A stretch of DNA of 64,000 nt from Flavobacterium cucumis (lineage in GTDB: Bacteria; Bacteroidota; Bacteroidia; Flavobacteriales; Flavobacteriaceae), in NCBI RefSeq assembly GCF_900148835.1, contig NZ_FRYK01000001.1, positions 310,001-374,000 on the forward strand, read 5' to 3'. Below, in pieces: positions 8,433-17,850 of the stretch. Each line of letters opens with the position of its first letter. Position 1 is the first letter of the stretch. A program made the position numbers and the translations under genes. Below the pieces are notes generated by a model. That model saw only the letters and a list, made by a program, of their open reading frames with translations, was not told the DNA's origin and searched no databases.

Positions 8433-10841
8433 ATGACTAATAAAATCGGCTTTACCATATTTATATGCTTAGTAAGTTCTCTGTTCACCTTTTCTCAAAC
8501 AAAGAAAAGTGTAGCTACAAAGAAAACAAATGAAAATATTACTATTGATGCCGAGCTAAATGAAGTATCTTGGAGAGAAGCAGAAATTGCAACTGACTTT
8601 GTCTCATTAGAACCTAAAAACGGAACACCAATCCCTGAAGAATTTAAAACCGAAGTAAAGATTTTATATTCTGATGATGCTATTTACATTGGAGCTAAAT
8701 TATACGATCCTAATCCTGAAAAAATTTTAAAAGAATTAGTAGAACGAGATGATATTGGAACTTCAGATTTTTTTGGAGTTTTCATTAATGGATATAATGA
8801 TGGCCAACAAGAGTTCCGGTTTTTTGTTACTGCTGCAAATGGTCAAATTGATACTAACTTTACTTCTTCTGAAGGTGAAGATGGTTCTTGGAATGCCATT
8901 TGGGAAAGCAATGCGAAAATTACTGATTTTGGTTATGTAATCGAAATGAAAATACCATACGCAGCTCTTCGATTTCCAGAACAAAAAAAACAAACTTGGG
9001 GATTAAATTTCTTCAGAGAAGTTCGAAGAGAACGTCAAAAATATACCTGGAGTCCAATTGATAATAAAATTGGAGCCATTTCGCAACAAGCCGGAATTTT
9101 GACTGGAATTGAAAATATTAAAACACCTACCCGATTGTTCTTAATTCCTTATTCTTCCTTTTACCTTTCTGGAAGTGAAACACAAAAAACCAAAGGGGAA
9201 TTAAAAGGTGGATTGGATATTAAATATGGAATCAATGATGCTTTTACATTAGACGCCATTTTAGTACCCGATTTTGGTCAAACCAAATTTGATAATGTGG
9301 TTTTGAATTTGGGCCCATTCGAACAACAATTCAATGAAAACCGGCCTTTCTTTACAGAAGGAACGGATTTGTTTAGCAAAGGTAATTTATTGTATTCGCG
9401 AAGAATTGGACAAACTCCAAATTTGAAATTAAATTTAGCAGAAAATGAATCGATAGAAAATATCGGAGCTATCAATCTATTAAATGCAATGAAAATATCA
9501 GGTCGTGATAAAGATGGATTAGGAATTGGGTTTTTAAATGCCGTCACAGAAAAAACAATAGCAACTGTTTCAAACGATGACAATGATGAAACAAGATTCA
9601 TTGAAATTTCACCTTTAACAAATTACAATGTTACCGTTTTTGACCAAAGATTTAACCAAAATTCTTCTGTAACTTTTATTAATACAAACGTTACCCGAAA
9701 TGGAAGTTTTAGAGATGCTAATGTAACTGGATTATTATTTGATTTAAATAATAAAACCAATACCTATAATCTTTCTGGAGGAGTAAAATCGAGCAGTATA
9801 AATGATGTCGACAATAAAAACGGTTATAACGCCTCGTTATTTTTTGCAGAAACAAGTGGTAAGTTTAGATATAGTCTCGGTGGGGAATACATGTCGAAAG
9901 ATTTTGAAATAAATGATTTAGGAATAAATTTCAGGACAAACTACTACTCTTTTTCTGGAAACACAAATTATCGAATTCTGAACCCAAATAAAACATTTAA
10001 TACATTTAGAATTAATCTGAATTCTTACTTTGAATTTTACACGCCAACAAACCAAATCCAATCTAGTAATTTCAACGTAAACTTAAATTCAACAAATAAA
10101 AGCAATCATTATATTGGTGCAGGTTTCAATGTTAATCCTTTTAAAAATTATGATTATTACGAACCTCGAGCAGCTAACCGTTATTTTGTAAATCCTACGA
10201 ATATGGGTGGTTTTCTCTATTTTTCATCCAATTATAACAACAAATTTGCAATTGATTTTGAACCTTTCATGACACATGTACTTAACGAAAACAGATATGA
10301 AGCTGGAGTAAATATTAGTCCAAGATATCGTTTTAGTGATAAGTTTTCATTGGTTTATGGGTTCAACTATTTCAAACAAAAAAACGATATAGGATGGATT
10401 GATTCAGATGCATCCAATATCATTTTTGCTAGAAGAGATAGAGATACGTACACGAATTCAATCACAAGTAAATTCTCAATAAGCAGTGAAATGAATTTTA
10501 ATTTATCGGTAAGACACTATTGGTCACTCGCCGAAAACAATCAAATCAACAATCTAAATCAGGATGGAAGTTTATCTCCAAACACCTCATATGCTACTAA
10601 CAAAAACTCAAACTTTAGTACTTGGAATTTAGATGTATCGTATTCATGGTGGTTTGCTCCTGGAAGTCAAATGTCGATTTTATACAGAAATAATGCTGAC
10701 ACTTTTGACAGAACGATTAATAAAGATTTTGGCTCCAATTTCTCCAACTTATTTGAAGATAATTTGAATCATGTTTTATCCGTAAGTGTTCGTTATTTCA
10801 TCGATTATAACCAAGCTAAAAATTGGATTCGAAAAGGTTAA
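8433..10841 (+). CDS. DUF5916 domain outer-membrane protein
   Basis: 802-residue exported protein. Signal peptide MTNKIGFTIFICLVSSLFTFSQ. Residues ~35-230 are a carbohydrate-binding family 9-like beta sandwich (ITIDAELNEVSWREAEIATD, then EVKILYSDDAIYIGAKLYD, then DFFGVFINGYNDGQQEFRFF). The remainder contains NFFREVRRERQKYTWSP and ENRPFFTEGTDLF, both typical of DUF5916, followed by alternating aromatic strands that look like a beta barrel ending in SVSVRYFIDYNQAKNWIRKG. Family members are common in Bacteroidota, and a role in uptake or secretion across the outer membrane is inferred only. Monocistronic in appearance. Confidence 0.9.
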   Translation: MTNKIGFTIFICLVSSLFTFSQTKKSVATKKTNENITIDAELNEVSWREAEIATDFVSLEPKNGTPIPEEFKTEVKILYSDDAIYIGAKLYDPNPEKILKELVERDDIGTSDFFGVFINGYNDGQQEFRFFVTAANGQIDTNFTSSEGEDGSWNAIWESNAKITDFGYVIEMKIPYAALRFPEQKKQTWGLNFFREVRRERQKYTWSPIDNKIGAISQQAGILTGIENIKTPTRLFLIPYSSFYLSGSETQKTKGELKGGLDIKYGINDAFTLDAILVPDFGQTKFDNVVLNLGPFEQQFNENRPFFTEGTDLFSKGNLLYSRRIGQTPNLKLNLAENESIENIGAINLLNAMKISGRDKDGLGIGFLNAVTEKTIATVSNDDNDETRFIEISPLTNYNVTVFDQRFNQNSSVTFINTNVTRNGSFRDANVTGLLFDLNNKTNTYNLSGGVKSSSINDVDNKNGYNASLFFAETSGKFRYSLGGEYMSKDFEINDLGINFRTNYYSFSGNTNYRILNPNKTFNTFRINLNSYFEFYTPTNQIQSSNFNVNLNSTNKSNHYIGAGFNVNPFKNYDYYEPRAANRYFVNPTNMGGFLYFSSNYNNKFAIDFEPFMTHVLNENRYEAGVNISPRYRFSDKFSLVYGFNYFKQKNDIGWIDSDASNIIFARRDRDTYTNSITSKFSISSEMNFNLSVRHYWSLAENNQINNLNQDGSLSPNTSYATNKNSNFSTWNLDVSYSWWFAPGSQMSILYRNNADTFDRTINKDFGSNFSNLFEDNLNHVLSVSVRYFIDYNQAKNWIRKG

Positions 10842-10901
10842 TTTACTTAATCGTTTTCGTAATTTTAAGTCGCTTTTTCATTTAAAAATTGACCAATTGC
10901 T

Positions 10902-10909
10902 TATATTTG
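10902..10909 (+). promoter_or_regulatory. -7 element TATATTTG of gpmI
   Basis: TATATTTG ends 15 bases before the gpmI ATG at 10925, so the transcript should have a very short A-rich leader. This also argues against in-frame start codons further upstream. Confidence 0.6.
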
Positions 10910-10924
10910 TGCAAACACACAAAA

Positions 10925-12442
10925 ATGAACAAAAAAGTTATTTTAATGATATTAGATGGTTGGGGAAAATCACCTGACCCAAAAGTTTCAGCTATTGATA
11001 ATGCCAACACTCCTTTTATTGATAGTTTATACACAAAATACCCAAATGCTCAGTTAAGAACGGATGGCTTGAACGTAGGCTTACCAGAAGGTCAAATGGG
11101 GAATTCCGAAGTTGGGCATATGAATTTGGGCGCTGGAAGAATTGTTTACCAAGATTTAGCCAAACTGAATTTAGCGGTAGAACACAAAACCATGAGTCAA
11201 GAAAAACCGCTCATAGATGCGTTTGAGTATGCTAAAAAGAACAACAAATCCATTCATTTTTTAGGATTGGTTTCTGATGGTGGTGTTCATTCTCACACTT
11301 CGCATTTAAGAGGTTTAATTGATACTGCTCAAGAAAGTGGCGTTCAAAATATGTTTGTTCATGCTTTTACCGATGGTCGTGATGTAGATCCAAAATCGGG
11401 AGCAAAATACATTTCAGATTTAGAAAATTATCTTCAAAATACGAATGTTAAGTTAGCTTCTGTAATCGGAAGATATTATGCTATGGATCGAGATAAACGT
11501 TGGGAAAGAGTAAAGCTAGCTTACGATTTAGTGGTGAATGGTGAAGGAATGCATTCGAAAAATGCGGTTGCAAGTATCAATGAAAGCTATGCAAAAGAGG
11601 TTACCGATGAATTTATTCAACCGATTGTCATGGTGGATGAAAACAACAATCCAATTACAAAAATCCAGGAAGATGATGTAGTGATTTTCTTCAATTTCAG
11701 AACTGATAGAGGAAGAGAATTAACGGAGGTTTTATCTCAAAAAGACTTCCACGAATTCAACATGCACAAATTGAATTTGTATTATGTTACCATGACCAAT
11801 TACGATGAAACCTATGAAAATGTTTATGTAATTTACGACAAAGACAACATTACCGAAACACTTGGAGAAGTTTTAGAAAAGGCAGGTAAAAAGCAAATCC
11901 GAATTGCCGAAACGGAGAAATATCCGCACGTAACCTTTTTCTTTTCTGGCGGAAGAGAAGAACCTTTTGTGGGCGAAACTCGTATTTTGAAAAATTCGCC
12001 AAAAGTAGCTACTTACGATTTACAACCTGAAATGAGTGCTTTCGAGCTAAAAGATGCTTTAGTTCCTGAACTCAAAAAAGGAGAAGTAGATTTTGTTTGT
12101 TTAAATTTCGCCAATGGTGATATGGTTGGGCACACAGGTGTAATGGAAGCTGCAATTAAAGCTTGTGAAGCGGTTGATATTTGCGTAAAAGAAGTGGTTG
12201 AAACTGCTCAAGAAAACAATTACACCACAATTATCATAGCCGATCACGGAAATTGCGAAACGATGATAAATCCAGATGGCTCACCAAACACAGCCCATAC
12301 AACCAATCCAGTTCCGATTATTTTAGTTGACAAAGAATTAAAAAAAATCAAAAATGGGGTCTTAGGAGACATCGCTCCTACTATTTTAGATTTAATGGGA
12401 ATTGAAAAACCTTCCGTTATGACTTGTAAATCTTTATTATAA
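10925..12442 (+). CDS. gpmI: 2,3-bisphosphoglycerate-independent phosphoglycerate mutase
   Basis: Glycolytic/gluconeogenic enzyme interconverting 3- and 2-phosphoglycerate with Mn2+ ions, cytoplasmic. 505 residues, the standard length. Readable motifs include MILDGWG at the N-terminus (metal Asp), GQMGNSEVGHMNLGAGR (phosphoserine region near residue 60), HAFTDGRDVDP, FNFRTDRGREL, NFANGDMVGHTG and IADHGNCETM (alkaline phosphatase superfamily metal sites). The frame is open 36 bases further upstream to 10889, but this would overlap the -7 box, so ATG 10925 is chosen. Its stop codon overlaps the start of the next small gene by one base. Confidence 0.97.
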   Translation: MNKKVILMILDGWGKSPDPKVSAIDNANTPFIDSLYTKYPNAQLRTDGLNVGLPEGQMGNSEVGHMNLGAGRIVYQDLAKLNLAVEHKTMSQEKPLIDAFEYAKKNNKSIHFLGLVSDGGVHSHTSHLRGLIDTAQESGVQNMFVHAFTDGRDVDPKSGAKYISDLENYLQNTNVKLASVIGRYYAMDRDKRWERVKLAYDLVVNGEGMHSKNAVASINESYAKEVTDEFIQPIVMVDENNNPITKIQEDDVVIFFNFRTDRGRELTEVLSQKDFHEFNMHKLNLYYVTMTNYDETYENVYVIYDKDNITETLGEVLEKAGKKQIRIAETEKYPHVTFFFSGGREEPFVGETRILKNSPKVATYDLQPEMSAFELKDALVPELKKGEVDFVCLNFANGDMVGHTGVMEAAIKACEAVDICVKEVVETAQENNYTTIIIADHGNCETMINPDGSPNTAHTTNPVPIILVDKELKKIKNGVLGDIAPTILDLMGIEKPSVMTCKSLL

Positions 12443-12630
12443 TGAAACGTTTTTTATTGATATTAATTTGTCTACCATTTGTTGGGTGCATTTCGACTTT
12501 CAAAGCTTCTAATGGTGAGGATGGAAAACCCGGTGAAGATGGAAAACCTGCAACCGAACAAAAAGGTGCTGATGGTGAGAACGGAAAAAATGGAAAAAAT
12601 AAAAGTACAACAATAGGTATAAAAGCATAA
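12442..12630 (+). CDS. collagen-like mini-lipoprotein
   Basis: 62-residue predicted lipoprotein coupled to gpmI by a TAATG overlap. MKRFLLILICLPFVGC has a lipobox (FVGC), so the mature protein is about 47 residues. The mature part is largely Gly-X-Y triplets: GEDGKPGEDGKP, a short interruption (ATEQK), then GADGENGKNGKN. This pattern is like bacterial collagen-like proteins but short. No function is known. Coding status is supported by the lipobox, the coupled start and a terminator 6 bases after the stop. The link to gpmI may be only positional. Confidence 0.8.
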   Translation: MKRFLLILICLPFVGCISTFKASNGEDGKPGEDGKPATEQKGADGENGKNGKNKSTTIGIKA

Positions 12631-12636
12631 TTTATC

Positions 12637-12662
12637 AATCCCGATTCGTCGGGATTTTTTTT
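12637..12662 (+). terminator. intrinsic terminator of gpmI/mini-lipoprotein
   Basis: Perfect 8-bp stem AATCCCGA / TCGGGATT closing a TTCG tetraloop, followed by a T-run. Confidence 0.92.
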
Positions 12663-12698
12663 GAACGATTCCAAAATAAAAGTTAAACTTTTAAACAT

Positions 12699-12715
12699 TA
12701 ATAGTAATACTATTA
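12699..12715. promoter_or_regulatory. candidate TetR operator palindrome
   Basis: Perfect 8-bp inverted repeat TAATAGTA-A-TACTATTA (17 bp). It ends inside the -7 element of the promoter that drives the tetR-ABC-hlyD-tolC operon, the classic location for an autorepressor. Binding by the downstream TetR protein is inferred. Confidence 0.6.
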
Positions 12716-12721
12716 TATTTG
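12714..12721 (+). promoter_or_regulatory. -7 element TATATTTG of the export operon
   Basis: TATATTTG matches TAnnTTTG, overlaps the right end of the 17-bp palindrome and lies 19 bases before the tetR ATG. Confidence 0.6.
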
Positions 12722-12740
12722 TGGTATTAAATATCATAGT

Positions 12741-13412
12741 ATGCATAATTTACTATCCAACTTAAAAATTACTATTAACGATAAACTTTATGTCAAAAAC
12801 CCTGAGACTTCAGAACTTGGACTTAACATTTTAAAAAATAGTATTCTTTTAATAGATGAAATTGGATTTGATGCTTTTACATTCAAAAAATTGGGAGAAA
12901 GAATTCAATCTAATGAAAGCTCTATTTATCGCTATTTTGAAAATAAACACAAACTTTTAGTCTACTTAACCTCTTGGTATTGGTCTTGGATGGAATATCG
13001 CATGGCATTTGCTACAATAAATGTTTCTAATCCGATTGAAAAACTAGAAAAAGCCATTAAATTAGTAACTGAAAATATTATAGACGATAATACAACACCA
13101 CACATCAATGAAGAAGTTTTAAGCAGAATTATTGTTGAAGAGTTTACTAAAACCTTAATGACCAAAGAGGTTGACAATGAAAATAAAGAAGGCTTTTTCT
13201 TAGTATACAAAAGGGTAATCAATAGAATTATCGATATTATCAAGGAAGTAAATCCTAATTATCCATATGCTAAAAGTTTAGCTTCAAGCATTGTGGAAGG
13301 ATCGCTTCACCAACATTTTTTAAAGAATCATTTAAAAACGATAACTAATTTATCTGAAAAAGAATGTGCTACTGATTTCTATACAGATATGGCTAAAAAA
13401 ATATTGCTATGA
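12741..13412 (+). CDS. TetR/AcrR family transcriptional regulator
   Basis: 223-residue DNA-binding regulator. The N-terminal helix-turn-helix is readable as FDAFTFKKLGERIQSN, then ESSIYRYFENKHKLL (about residues 45-75), the standard TetR signature ending in YRYF. The C-terminal ligand-binding part is helical and not recognisable. It is the first gene of a four-gene operon with an ABC exporter, HlyD adaptor and TolC channel, overlapping the exporter start by 4 bases (ATGA). It probably represses its own operon through the palindrome overlapping the promoter; the inducer is unknown. Confidence 0.92.
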   Translation: MHNLLSNLKITINDKLYVKNPETSELGLNILKNSILLIDEIGFDAFTFKKLGERIQSNESSIYRYFENKHKLLVYLTSWYWSWMEYRMAFATINVSNPIEKLEKAIKLVTENIIDDNTTPHINEEVLSRIIVEEFTKTLMTKEVDNENKEGFFLVYKRVINRIIDIIKEVNPNYPYAKSLASSIVEGSLHQHFLKNHLKTITNLSEKECATDFYTDMAKKILL

Positions 13413-15061
13413 CACCATTAAAAAGATTTAAAAACCTCATTTTAATCGACAAACAAGACATTTACCAAATTTTCTTGTACTCCATTATTGCGGGTTTAGT
13501 AAGTTTATCTTTACCTCTAGGAATTCAATCTATTATCAATTTTATTCAAGCGGGAAAAATTAGTACTTCTTGGATTGTATTAGTAGGTGTAGTAGTACTT
13601 GGGGTTGCATTTGTTGGATTACTTAAAATTATGCAATTCAGAATTACCGAGAACTTGCAACAAAAAATATTTGTTCGTTCTTCATTTGAATTTGCCTATC
13701 GATTTCCTAAAATAAAATTCAATGAATTACACAATCAATATCCCCCTGAATTAGCAAATAGATTTTTTGATACCTTAACGGTACAAAAAGGGTTTTCTAA
13801 ACTCCTTTTAGATATTTCAGGAGCTGCACTACAGATCGTGTTTGGAATAATTTTATTATCGTTATACCACTCCTTTTTTATCTTTTTCGGGCTTATACTA
13901 CTTATATTGTTATATCTGATTTTTAAAATCAACTTCAATATTGGACTAGAGACGAGTTTAAAAGAATCAAAATACAAATATAAAATTGCCCATTGGTTAC
14001 AAGAAATTGCCAGAAACCATTTAAGTTTCAAAAGCAATTCAATCTTTAATTTTTCACTACATAAAAACGATAAACTGGTAAGTGAATATTTAAAACAAAG
14101 AGAAAATCATTTTCAGGTTTTATTAAAACAGTTTGTACAGTTAACTGGTTTTAAAATCATTATTACAGCAGGATTATTAATCATTGGGGGACTATTGGTA
14201 ATCAATCAACAAATGAATATTGGACAATTTGTTGCCGCCGAAATTGTCATCTTAAGCATTATCGCAGCGGTTGAAAAGTTATTTTCTGGCCTAGAATTGT
14301 TTTATGACGTATTAACTTCTTTGGAAAAGCTAGGTTCTGTAGTGGATATGGAATTAGAAGAAGATGTACAAAATTCAAATTATTTAGTGGATAAAAACAA
14401 AATTACAATTGAGACAGAAAATGTATCGTTTACTTATCCGAAATCAGATAAAGAAATTCTAAAAAACATTAATATTTCAATACAACCAAAACAACACACC
14501 TTAATTTTAGGCGAAAATGGCTCTGGAAAAACAACCCTGATGCGATTATTAGCTCGATTGATTGAACCTACAGCAGGTAGCATTTTTATCAATAATACAA
14601 ATTATAAAAAATATTCTTCCGAAGAGTACCGCTCTAAAATAGGAATTATTACAGCACAAGAAATGCCATTTGAAGGAAGCATTTTAGAAAACATCACCTG
14701 TAATAATCCGGAAATTAAAATGGAAATGGTTTTTGAAATGATTGAAAAACTTAAACTTACCGAAGCTATAAAAGCACTTCCGAAAGGATTAGACACCCGC
14801 ATATCGTCTGAAGGAAAACAAATCAATTCTTCTACCATACAAAAAATTGTTCTAGCAAGATGTATTATAAATAAACCCAAATTGTTATTTTTAGAAAACC
14901 CTTTAGATAAATCAGATGAAAAAACGTGTCGCGAAATTTTAGATTACTTGAGCGATGAAAAACATCCATGGACACTAATTGTTGTTAGCAAAAACAGCTA
15001 TTGGAAACAAATTTGTAAGCAAACTATTCTTTTAGAAAAAGGAGAAATTAAAGCTATTTAA
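13409..15061 (+). CDS. ABC exporter, fused membrane and degenerate ATP-binding domains
   Basis: 550-residue half-transporter of the type-I secretion/efflux class. Several membrane segments fill the first ~300 residues (for example around 20-45, 50-70, 135-175 and 245-290). The ATP-binding domain starts at ~330: A-loop tyrosine in VSFTYP, an intact Walker A GENGSGKT (368-375) and a Q-loop IITAQEMPF. The remaining catalytic motifs are altered: the LSGGQ signature reads INSST (472-476), Walker B reads LLFLEN with Glu496-Asn497 in place of Asp-Glu, and the H-loop histidine position reads VSKN (Lys528). The gene is otherwise intact and sits between tetR and hlyD with 4-base and 2-base junctions. 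Substrate unknown. Confidence 0.88.
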   Translation: MTPLKRFKNLILIDKQDIYQIFLYSIIAGLVSLSLPLGIQSIINFIQAGKISTSWIVLVGVVVLGVAFVGLLKIMQFRITENLQQKIFVRSSFEFAYRFPKIKFNELHNQYPPELANRFFDTLTVQKGFSKLLLDISGAALQIVFGIILLSLYHSFFIFFGLILLILLYLIFKINFNIGLETSLKESKYKYKIAHWLQEIARNHLSFKSNSIFNFSLHKNDKLVSEYLKQRENHFQVLLKQFVQLTGFKIIITAGLLIIGGLLVINQQMNIGQFVAAEIVILSIIAAVEKLFSGLELFYDVLTSLEKLGSVVDMELEEDVQNSNYLVDKNKITIETENVSFTYPKSDKEILKNINISIQPKQHTLILGENGSGKTTLMRLLARLIEPTAGSIFINNTNYKKYSSEEYRSKIGIITAQEMPFEGSILENITCNNPEIKMEMVFEMIEKLKLTEAIKALPKGLDTRISSEGKQINSSTIQKIVLARCIINKPKLLFLENPLDKSDEKTCREILDYLSDEKHPWTLIVVSKNSYWKQICKQTILLEKGEIKAI

Positions 15062-15063
15062 CC

Positions 15064-16410
15064 ATGCTAAACATCACAAAAAACAGAATTGATCAATTTG
15101 TAAAATTAGAACAATTCAAATCAGGACAAATATTTAAAGAGCAAAAACACTATCAAGTAATTAGAAAAATTATTTGGGCATTTGTTGTCATTGTGGTGCT
15201 ATTTCTTTTTCTTCCTTGGACTCAAAACATTCAAGGTGCGGGAAGTGTAACTACTCTGAAACCCAATCAACGCCCCCAAACCATTCACACAGCTATTGCT
15301 GGTAGAATTGAAAAATGGTATGTAAATGAAGGGGATTTTGTTGAAAAAGGAGATACAATTCTATTTATTTCTGAAATCAAAGAAGAATATCTAGACCCAA
15401 ACTTGGTTGAAAATACTGGAAATCAAGTAAAAGCAAAAGAAAATGCAGTTATATCATATGCGGATAAAGTAAAAGCTTTAGATGCTCAAATGAGTGCTAT
15501 TGAAAATGAGAAAAATCTAAAACTTAAACAGGCTCAAAATAAATTAAAACAAGCATATCTAAAAGTCCAAAGTGATAGTATTGACTTTGAAGCAGCAAAA
15601 ACACAATTAACCATTGCAAAAACACAATACAATCGTTCCATAAATTTGAACAAGGAAGGTTTAAAACCCATGACAGATGTGGAAGAAAAAAGAGTAAAAC
15701 TTCAAGAATCAGAGGCTAAAATCATCACACAAGAAAACAAATACATCACCAGCAAAAATGAAGTTTTAAACGCTACCATGGAGCTGAATAGAATAAGTGC
15801 AGAATATGCAGAAAAAAACGCTAAAGCGAGTAGCGACAAACAAACCGCTTTGAGTTCACAATTTGATACTGAGGCACAAGTTAACAAATTGAAAAACCAA
15901 TACAATAACTATCAAATCAGAAACGGATTATATTACATAACAGCTCCTCAAGATGGATTTGTTAACAGAGCTTTGCAGTCTGGAATTGGTGAAACGATTA
16001 AAGAAGGAACACCAATAGTAAGTATTATGCCCGCAAAATATGATATTGCAGTTGAAACTTATGTTAATCCAATGGATTTTCCTTTAATCAACAAAGGTGA
16101 GAAAGTACGTGTGTGGTTTGATGGTTGGCCTACCATTGTATTTAGCGGTTGGCCTGGCGTTTCTTATGGAACTTTTGGTGGTGTTATCGTTGCAAAAGAA
16201 AACTTTATCAGTGCAAATGGAAAATATCGTGTTTTAATTGCTCCCGATCCTAAAGATAAAAAATGGCCTGAACAATTGAGTATTGGCGCAGGAACTCAAT
16301 CTTTAGCACTACTGGATGATGTGCCCATTTGGTTCGAGATTTGGAGAACTTTAAATGGTTTCCCTCCTAATTTCTATCAACCAACAACTACAGAAAATAC
16401 AAAAAAATGA
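15064..16410 (+). CDS. HlyD family periplasmic adaptor subunit
   Basis: 448-residue membrane-fusion protein that should connect the inner-membrane exporter to the TolC channel. A single membrane anchor lies at about residues 35-55 (IIWAFVVIVVLFLFLPW). The lipoyl-like half-motif HTAIAGRIEKWYVNEGDFVE is followed by a long coiled-coil region (~110-290) rich in Lys/Gln/Glu, then the second lipoyl half (ITAPQDGFVNRALQSGIGET) and a beta-barrel end. Starts 2 bases after the exporter stop and overlaps the tolC-like gene by 4 bases. The arrangement is that of a tripartite exporter. Confidence 0.92.
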   Translation: MLNITKNRIDQFVKLEQFKSGQIFKEQKHYQVIRKIIWAFVVIVVLFLFLPWTQNIQGAGSVTTLKPNQRPQTIHTAIAGRIEKWYVNEGDFVEKGDTILFISEIKEEYLDPNLVENTGNQVKAKENAVISYADKVKALDAQMSAIENEKNLKLKQAQNKLKQAYLKVQSDSIDFEAAKTQLTIAKTQYNRSINLNKEGLKPMTDVEEKRVKLQESEAKIITQENKYITSKNEVLNATMELNRISAEYAEKNAKASSDKQTALSSQFDTEAQVNKLKNQYNNYQIRNGLYYITAPQDGFVNRALQSGIGETIKEGTPIVSIMPAKYDIAVETYVNPMDFPLINKGEKVRVWFDGWPTIVFSGWPGVSYGTFGGVIVAKENFISANGKYRVLIAPDPKDKKWPEQLSIGAGTQSLALLDDVPIWFEIWRTLNGFPPNFYQPTTTENTKK

Positions 16411-17798
16411 TGAAATCAAAAATACACTACATCCTTGTTTTTATTTGTAGCTCGATGGGGGTATTGGGACAAAATTTACCCACTGAATTCACCTACAATG
16501 AATTTTTGGGTTATGTGAAAAAATATCATCCTTTAGTAAAACAAGCGGATTTAAAACTCAATGAAGCGCAAGCTAATCTGATGCAAGCTCGCGGTGCATT
16601 TGATCCAAAAATTGAAGTTGACTTTAGTGAAAAACAATTCAAAGACAGTGAATATTATTCCATTTTAAACAGTAGCTTTAAAATTCCAACTTGGTACGGA
16701 ATTGAGTTAAAAGCAGGATTTGACAATGCAGAAGGAATTTATTTGAATCCGGAAAACACTTTGCCTAATTCCGGACTTACTTCGTTTGGAATTTCGGTTC
16801 CCGTAGGCCAAGGTTTGTTTATCAATCAACGTATGGCTGATTTGAAAAAAGCAAAAATTGCTCGAAATTTAAATGTCGCTGAGAGAAATCTGCAAGCTAT
16901 CGAAGTAATGTATGAAGCTTCTGTAAGCTATATGAACTGGAAAAGAAGTTATGATGAAGTTAAATTATACGAAACCTATTTAGAAAATGCTTTTGTAAGA
17001 TATGATGGGGTTTCAAAATTAATTGAACAAGGTGACAAGCCAGCCATTGATAGTGTTGAAGCAGGAATTGTTGTAAAAACAAGACGTCTAAATTTAGAAG
17101 ATGCTAAATTAAAATTAATCAAAGCAAAACTAGATTTATCTAATTACTTGTGGCTAGAAAATAACATCCCATTAGAATTAAACGACAGTTTACAACCTGA
17201 AAGTCTGCTAACTTTAACCATTAAAGAAACACTTCAAATTAATGAATTAGGCACTATAGATTTAGAAAATCATCCCAAAATTCAAGCTTTGGATGCAAAA
17301 ATAAGTATGCTTAAGGTAGATAGAAGATTAAAAGCAAACGCACTCTTACCAAAATTAGATTTGAGTTACAATTACCTATCCGAACCCAGCTATATAGATA
17401 ATTATCGTTTCGAAGATTATAAAATTGGCATCAATTTTTCATTCCCCATATTCTTAAGAAAAGAGCGAGGAAGTTTAAAATTAGCCGATTTAAAAATTCA
17501 AGATTCAGAATTTGGATTATTATTTGAACGCAAAAATCTAGAAAATAAAATTAAAGCACAACAACAAGAAATTACTTCTTTGCAAACACAAAAAGAATAT
17601 AACAGTCGACTTGTAAAAGACTTCACTACTTTATTAAATGCAGAAGACCGATTATTCGAAATGGGAGAAAGTTCGTTATTCATTATTAACTCAAGAGAAA
17701 ATTCTTTAGTTAGTTCTCAAATTAATGATATTGCCCTAGAAAATCGCTATTTGAATGCAATTCTTGGCTTGTACAAAACATTAGCAAACCCACAATAA
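16407..17798 (+). CDS. TolC family outer-membrane protein
   Basis: 463-residue outer-membrane efflux protein. The signal peptide ends at SSMGVLGQ. It has paired helical repeats typical of TolC: FTYNEFLGYVKKYHPLVKQA with LNEAQANLMQARGAFDPKIE near the N-terminus, and a matching second half around LENHPKIQALDAKISML with LLPKLDLSYNYLSEP. It completes the operon with the HlyD adaptor and ABC exporter; overlap with hlyD is ATGA. The gene ends in a bidirectional terminator. Confidence 0.93.
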   Translation: MMKSKIHYILVFICSSMGVLGQNLPTEFTYNEFLGYVKKYHPLVKQADLKLNEAQANLMQARGAFDPKIEVDFSEKQFKDSEYYSILNSSFKIPTWYGIELKAGFDNAEGIYLNPENTLPNSGLTSFGISVPVGQGLFINQRMADLKKAKIARNLNVAERNLQAIEVMYEASVSYMNWKRSYDEVKLYETYLENAFVRYDGVSKLIEQGDKPAIDSVEAGIVVKTRRLNLEDAKLKLIKAKLDLSNYLWLENNIPLELNDSLQPESLLTLTIKETLQINELGTIDLENHPKIQALDAKISMLKVDRRLKANALLPKLDLSYNYLSEPSYIDNYRFEDYKIGINFSFPIFLRKERGSLKLADLKIQDSEFGLLFERKNLENKIKAQQQEITSLQTQKEYNSRLVKDFTTLLNAEDRLFEMGESSLFIINSRENSLVSSQINDIALENRYLNAILGLYKTLANPQ

Positions 17799-17803
17799 AT
17801 AAA

Positions 17804-17829
17804 AAAACCTTCGCAATGCGAAGGTTTTT
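17804..17829. terminator. bidirectional terminator between tolC-like gene and RRM gene
   Basis: Perfect 11-bp stem AAAACCTTCGC / GCGAAGGTTTT with loop AAT, flanked by A and T runs. It can end both the plus-strand export operon and the minus-strand RRM gene. Confidence 0.92.
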
Positions 17830-17850
17830 AATCTTATATCCAAAAAAATA

